From positions 124,001 to 188,000 of the forward strand of contig JAQMWT010000010.1 of assembly GCA_029834535.1 (NCBI GenBank): a stretch of DNA of 64,000 nucleotides, given 5' to 3'. The DNA comes from Chrysophaeum taylorii (taxonomy: Eukaryota; Sar; Pelagophyceae; Pelagomonadales; Pelagomonadaceae). This document shows positions 60,470 through 64,000 of the stretch, piece by piece (the first letter of the stretch is position 1; each line of letters starts with the position of its first letter). Position numbers and translations under genes: made by a program. The notes below the pieces were generated by a model that was not told where the DNA came from, ran no database searches, and saw only the letters and a list, made by a program, of their open reading frames with translations.

Positions 60470-62109
60470 TCCGGAGCACGTCAAGGACAATGAGGCGATG
60501 AAAGTCGTAACTCTGACGAAGGAAGAAGTCGAAAAGGTTGTTCGAGAACTGGGAATTCCCGACAACCTGGATGAGGATGCGAAGATGATGTTGAGCCACT
60601 GCGTGCAATACGCGTGGGCCTTTTTTGATCCGATTATGAGACCCGTGGACTCGCCACCGGTTTCTCTACGATTAAAGACGCAAACCCACGACCGATCAAG
60701 ATGACGCCTTATATGTTGACGCCAGCAAAGCTCGAGTGTCTCATAAAGCAGATCACTGAGTGGTGTCGCGATGGAGTCATCCGACCGGCGAACTCTCCGT
60801 GGGGATTCCCTGTACTGATGCTGCCTAAGAAGGGAGCAGAGGCCGGGACGTCGAATGCTTTTCGAGCTGCAGTTGACTTGCGTCAGCTCAATGATCAGCT
60901 GGTCAATGACAGTTGGCCGAATATTCGTCAGGATGATGCTTTGGCTTTTCTTGCCACGCGCCGTTGGCGGACGTGCATTGATATTCGATGGGGTTATCAT
61001 AACCTACGTTTGGACGCCGCCGCTCAGGACGCTGTTACGATGGTCAGTCCACTTGGAGCCCATAGTTTCTTGCGATTGCCTCTAGGAGTAAAAACAGCAC
61101 GAGCTCTCTTTTGTAAGCAGATGGCTAGCGATTTGTCCACATGGATGTATAAGGACTTGGTCGCGTTTGTCGACGATATTATGATGGTATCGGATGAACT
61201 CCACCGACATTTACAAGTCTTGATTGAAGTGCTGTGCCATTTAGCGCAGCGAGGATATAGTGAACGAACTTCGAAGTTCAACCTCCTCAAAGACGAAATC
61301 GAGTTTTTGGGACACATTTCGACTCCGGAAGGCTCGAAGCCGAATCCCAAGACGTTAGAAGCGTTGCAGAAGGTGCCGATTCCCAGTACGTTGCCGAACA
61401 CGTCCCCGAAGACCCAGATTCGATGTTTCATCGGCATGAGCAACTATTGCCGCCGATATGTGAAGATTTATTCGAAGATTGTGGAGCCGCTGAGGCGATT
61501 GTGTCTTGGAGACGTTAAGTTTGAGTGGACGCCTGAGTGCCAAAAGGCATGGGACACGATCATCGAAGCTTTGGTGGACTCTCGCGGAGTTTATCATCCT
61601 GACTACGATCTTCCTTTTCAGATCCGCTCGGATGCTTCCAAGGATGGTCTGGGCGCGTATCTTTTTCAGCTCGTGGATGTCAATGACGAAACCGGCAAGG
61701 TGACACGAGAGGAACGAGTAATTGAGTATTGGAGCCGAGGTGTGCCGAAAGAGATGCGGAACTATGAGCCTCGCCGGCTAGAGCTACTGGCGGTTGTTCT
61801 TTCTCTTGAGCATTTCCGCTCGTATATCGAAGGTCACAGGACGATCCTTGAAACGGATCATCGCAACTTGACGTTTGTACGAAAGGCGAAGCACTCGTCT
61901 GGGCAGTTGGCTCGATGGGCGATGCGGCTCGCCGATTTTGATCCTGAGTTGGGTTACAAACCAGGAAAGTCGCCGGGAATGAGTATCCCTGACTGTCTCT
62001 CTCGCAATCCTATAGAACATGTCATCGAGACGGTTGAGTTTGGTGAACCCTTGAACCACGCATATATATATGTATCTAGTGTGCCAAAAACTTCCTCGCC
62101 CTGTCGATG
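60470..62109 (+). pseudogene. Ty3/gypsy reverse transcriptase and RNase H
   Basis: The pre-RT part (VTLTKEEVEKVVRELGIPDN) is joined by a frame change near 60,690 to a 469-codon open frame. RT: GVIRPANSPWGFPVLMLPKK, FRAAVDLRQLND, TCIDIRWGYHNLRLD (motif A), FLRLPLGVKTARALF and DLVAFVDDIMMVSDEL (FVDD at 61,166-61,177). Connection: FIGMSNYCRRYVKIYSKIVE. RNase H: FQIRSDASKDGLGAYLFQ, PRRLELLAVVLSLEHFRSYI, LETDHRNLTFV. Near-intact pol segment. It ends where the integrase ORF overlaps by about 40 bp in another frame. Confidence 0.92.
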
Positions 62110-63547
62110 ATGAAGGAGTACCTTTAGCTGGGTGCCACGTCATTCTGTCGTTTGTTACGACTGAGTTACCTGTGGAGGAAGAAGACGAGGATCTCGATGA
62201 TCCGATGCAATTGGTCACGTTTCATGCTACGAGACAACGTCAGAAGCAACGTCTGCAGACCCAACCTAGTATTTTCCGTGATGCCGATGAATACCAAGAG
62301 TACATCGACAAGATCCCGGATAATACTTTGGAAGAGATAGCCAAAGAGCAGATCACTGATGCTACTTGCGAGGACATTCGCTATCGCATGGCTCAGGGCC
62401 ATTCTCTTCGTCGGTACGGAGCCAACTATCGCTATCAAGTGGTGAAAGGAGTTCTCTACCGTGCCGCACCTGACTTGCACCCGATGATAGTCGCACCCCG
62501 AACTTTACGGACGATCATCATCCGATTGTACCATGACACGCCTCTCAATCGTGGTCACATGGGTCGTCAAAGTACAGTGCAATCGATACTTGAACGTTTT
62601 TGGTGGCCCCACATGTCTAATGAGGTGGGTGCTTATATTGCTGGTTGCATAGTGTGCAAGAAAGCTCGCACGCCTGAACCAAAGAGAGCAGGTCTTCTTC
62701 AGCAACCAGTAAATGATGGTGATTGCGCCCTCCTTTGTATGGATTTGTTAGGACTTTTGCCCAGTGCTGGTCCCGATACATATCTGATCATATTATTTGA
62801 TCCATTTTCTCATTTCTTGATTCTTGACGTACTACACCATAAGACTGCTGAATCAATCCTCGAGTCTTTTGTCGCGAATATATTACTCAAGGGTTATCTA
62901 CCTCAGAGGATTCGTACCGACAATGGGAAAGAGTTCGTCAAAAAATTGATGGAAGAGTTTTGTCATCTCTTCAATGTTCGGTATAGTACCACGATTCCGT
63001 ATCATGCTCAGGCTAATCCTGCGGAAGGGTCAGCCGCTTTATCAAGGCTTTCCTCCGTGCGTGTCTTCAAAACCGCAAGATCGCGGACTGGCCCGAATTC
63101 GCGGAGTACATTGCTTTTTGCTACAATCGTAAGTTTATTCCGGGAACTCAGATCTCACCTTTCATGCTTCGTCTCAACCGGCAGCCTCTATTGCCAACAG
63201 ATTATACGATCATGGATCTTGATGTCCGCCGCCTGCCGAAAACTCGCTCCGATGTTGAGGCAGAGACTCGCGAGAGGTGGAAATTCTATACCGCTACGGT
63301 GAACGAAGCTCGCGAGAAGGCTCTTCGTAAACCACGTCTCGCTTACAATGCGGACCATGTCGATGGGAGTATGAAGAAAGTTCACATGTTCTGCTCTACA
63401 TCCCTTTTCTTCAGAACAAGCTTCGACCGGAATGGCGCGGTCCATTCGTTATTTTGGAACGCTTGTTTCCGGTCACTTGCAGGATTGAGTCTCTTGATTC
63501 TCCTCCTGAACGCCGTTGTGTTCATGTCAGTCAGATCACCCCTGTGA
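62110..63547 (+). pseudogene. Ty3/gypsy integrase with GPY/F module
   Basis: Plus strand. The zinc finger HDTPLNRGHMGRQSTVQSIL ends AGCIVCKK. Core: LLCMDLLGLLPSAGPDTYLI (first Asp), RIRTDNGKEFVKKL (second Asp), YHAQANPAEGS (Glu). A frame change at ~63,030 leads to RFIKAFLRACLQNRKIADWP and FCYNRKFIPGTQISPFMLRL. Another at ~63,390 leads to RPEWRGPFVILERLFPVTCR, the GPY/F module. The catalytic triad is preserved, but the frameshifts make it inactive as read. Confidence 0.9.
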
Positions 63548-64000
63548 TGGTTTCTCCAGTGGTCGATCGAGCTGTGCCCAAACCCAAGGAGACCTTCCGG
63601 GATGATTACAAGCACGGTAAGTTCGTTGTATGTCGGATTCCAGATAACAAACGGTCCGATTGGCGAAAGAAGATTTACGTAGCTGCAGTTTATGAGCCCT
63701 ATGATTTTGTGAATGATCGAGTCGCTCTGCATTTTTATGCTGATCTTGGTCCCCATGACAAGGTTTCTTTTTACAGGCCTACCTCACATCTCTCTACTCG
63801 CAAGCTTAAGCCGGAATACAAGGACGTGGACGGTCGCAGTTTCACCGACAAGTCCAAGGTCAACAACAGTACCACTCCTTGTGTCACCGACTTCGCCCCG
63901 CATGAGATCGATGTATTGATTCCTAAGTTCACTTTGCGTAGTGGACGGGTTCCCGAACCTGTCGTTGAACGTGTCTACAAGAAGATTCGTCCCCGAGATG
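63548..64000 (+). pseudogene. Ty3/gypsy C-terminal extension after GPY/F (runs off the window)
   Basis: An open plus-strand frame continues from the integrase: VSQITPVMVSPVVDRAVPKP, KIYVAAVYEPYDFVNDRVAL, HFYADLGPHDKVSFYRP, HEIDVLIPKFTLRSGRVPEP. The V..VYEPYDF..D.V.LHFY pattern resembles a small beta-barrel, chromo-like or BAH-like reader module, but no known chromodomain residues are evident. Cut by the window end. Confidence 0.5.

Overview
The window looks like a chromosome segment from a flagellated eukaryotic microalga or protist, most likely a stramenopile (this placement is inferred). Four observations support it: GC-rich, densely packed host genes with very short introns (40-58 bp); a probable axonemal-dynein assembly factor; a large parallel beta-helix protein with a C-terminal multi-membrane domain, a type common in stramenopile algae; and a background of Ty1/copia, Ty3/gypsy, LINE, Helitron and MITE sequences. 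No bacterial operon structure or ribosome-binding sites are present.

Layout. 1-3.1 kb: decayed copia (family II), minus strand. 3.4-5.7 kb: LINE remains, reverse transcriptase on minus and endonuclease on plus, plus a 5'-truncated (TTAG)n-tailed element. 6.5-24.9 kb: a nested complex of copia elements. Its main component is an unusual copia (family I) that carries a third ORF of about 640 codons 3' of pol and has ~402-bp LTRs. One family I element inserted into another copia and was later cut by an inversion: its gag-PR-IN half with the 5' LTR lies on minus (11.35-17.97 kb), its RT-RH-ORF3 half with the 3' LTR on plus (19.8-24.26 kb). The AGACA target duplication and the two halves of the disrupted target copia flank the two LTRs. 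A second family I element (7.79-10.98 kb, minus) retains RNase H, ORF3 and 3' LTR.

25.7-36 kb is a host-gene island: DNAAF5/HEATR2-like HEAT protein, an unknown Ala-rich coiled-coil protein, an LSM11-like Sm protein, and an 1,879-aa beta-helix/transmembrane protein. 36-50 kb is mixed: a transposase fragment, minisatellites, intron-containing tRNA-Leu-type and tandem tRNA-Gly genes, two Helitron helicase fragments, a dispersed repeat (R1), an ALKBH7-like dioxygenase and several unidentified degraded coding stretches. 50.3-51.6 kb holds an intact PLP-dependent aminotransferase. 52.9-57.3 kb is a near-complete but frameshifted copia (family II) with a (TTAG)n-tailed insertion in its pol, flanked by an 11-bp duplication.

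58.1-64.0 kb is a Ty3/gypsy pol with a cytosine-5 DNA methyltransferase domain between a protease-to-RT spacer and RT. The methyltransferase is split by a family I solo LTR whose precise removal restores the frame. The strongest candidates for something little described are the 3' ORF of the family I copia, the gypsy-borne methyltransferase, and the inversion that dissects the nested element. No function is claimed for ORF3. Family names rest on motifs read by eye; no database search was possible.
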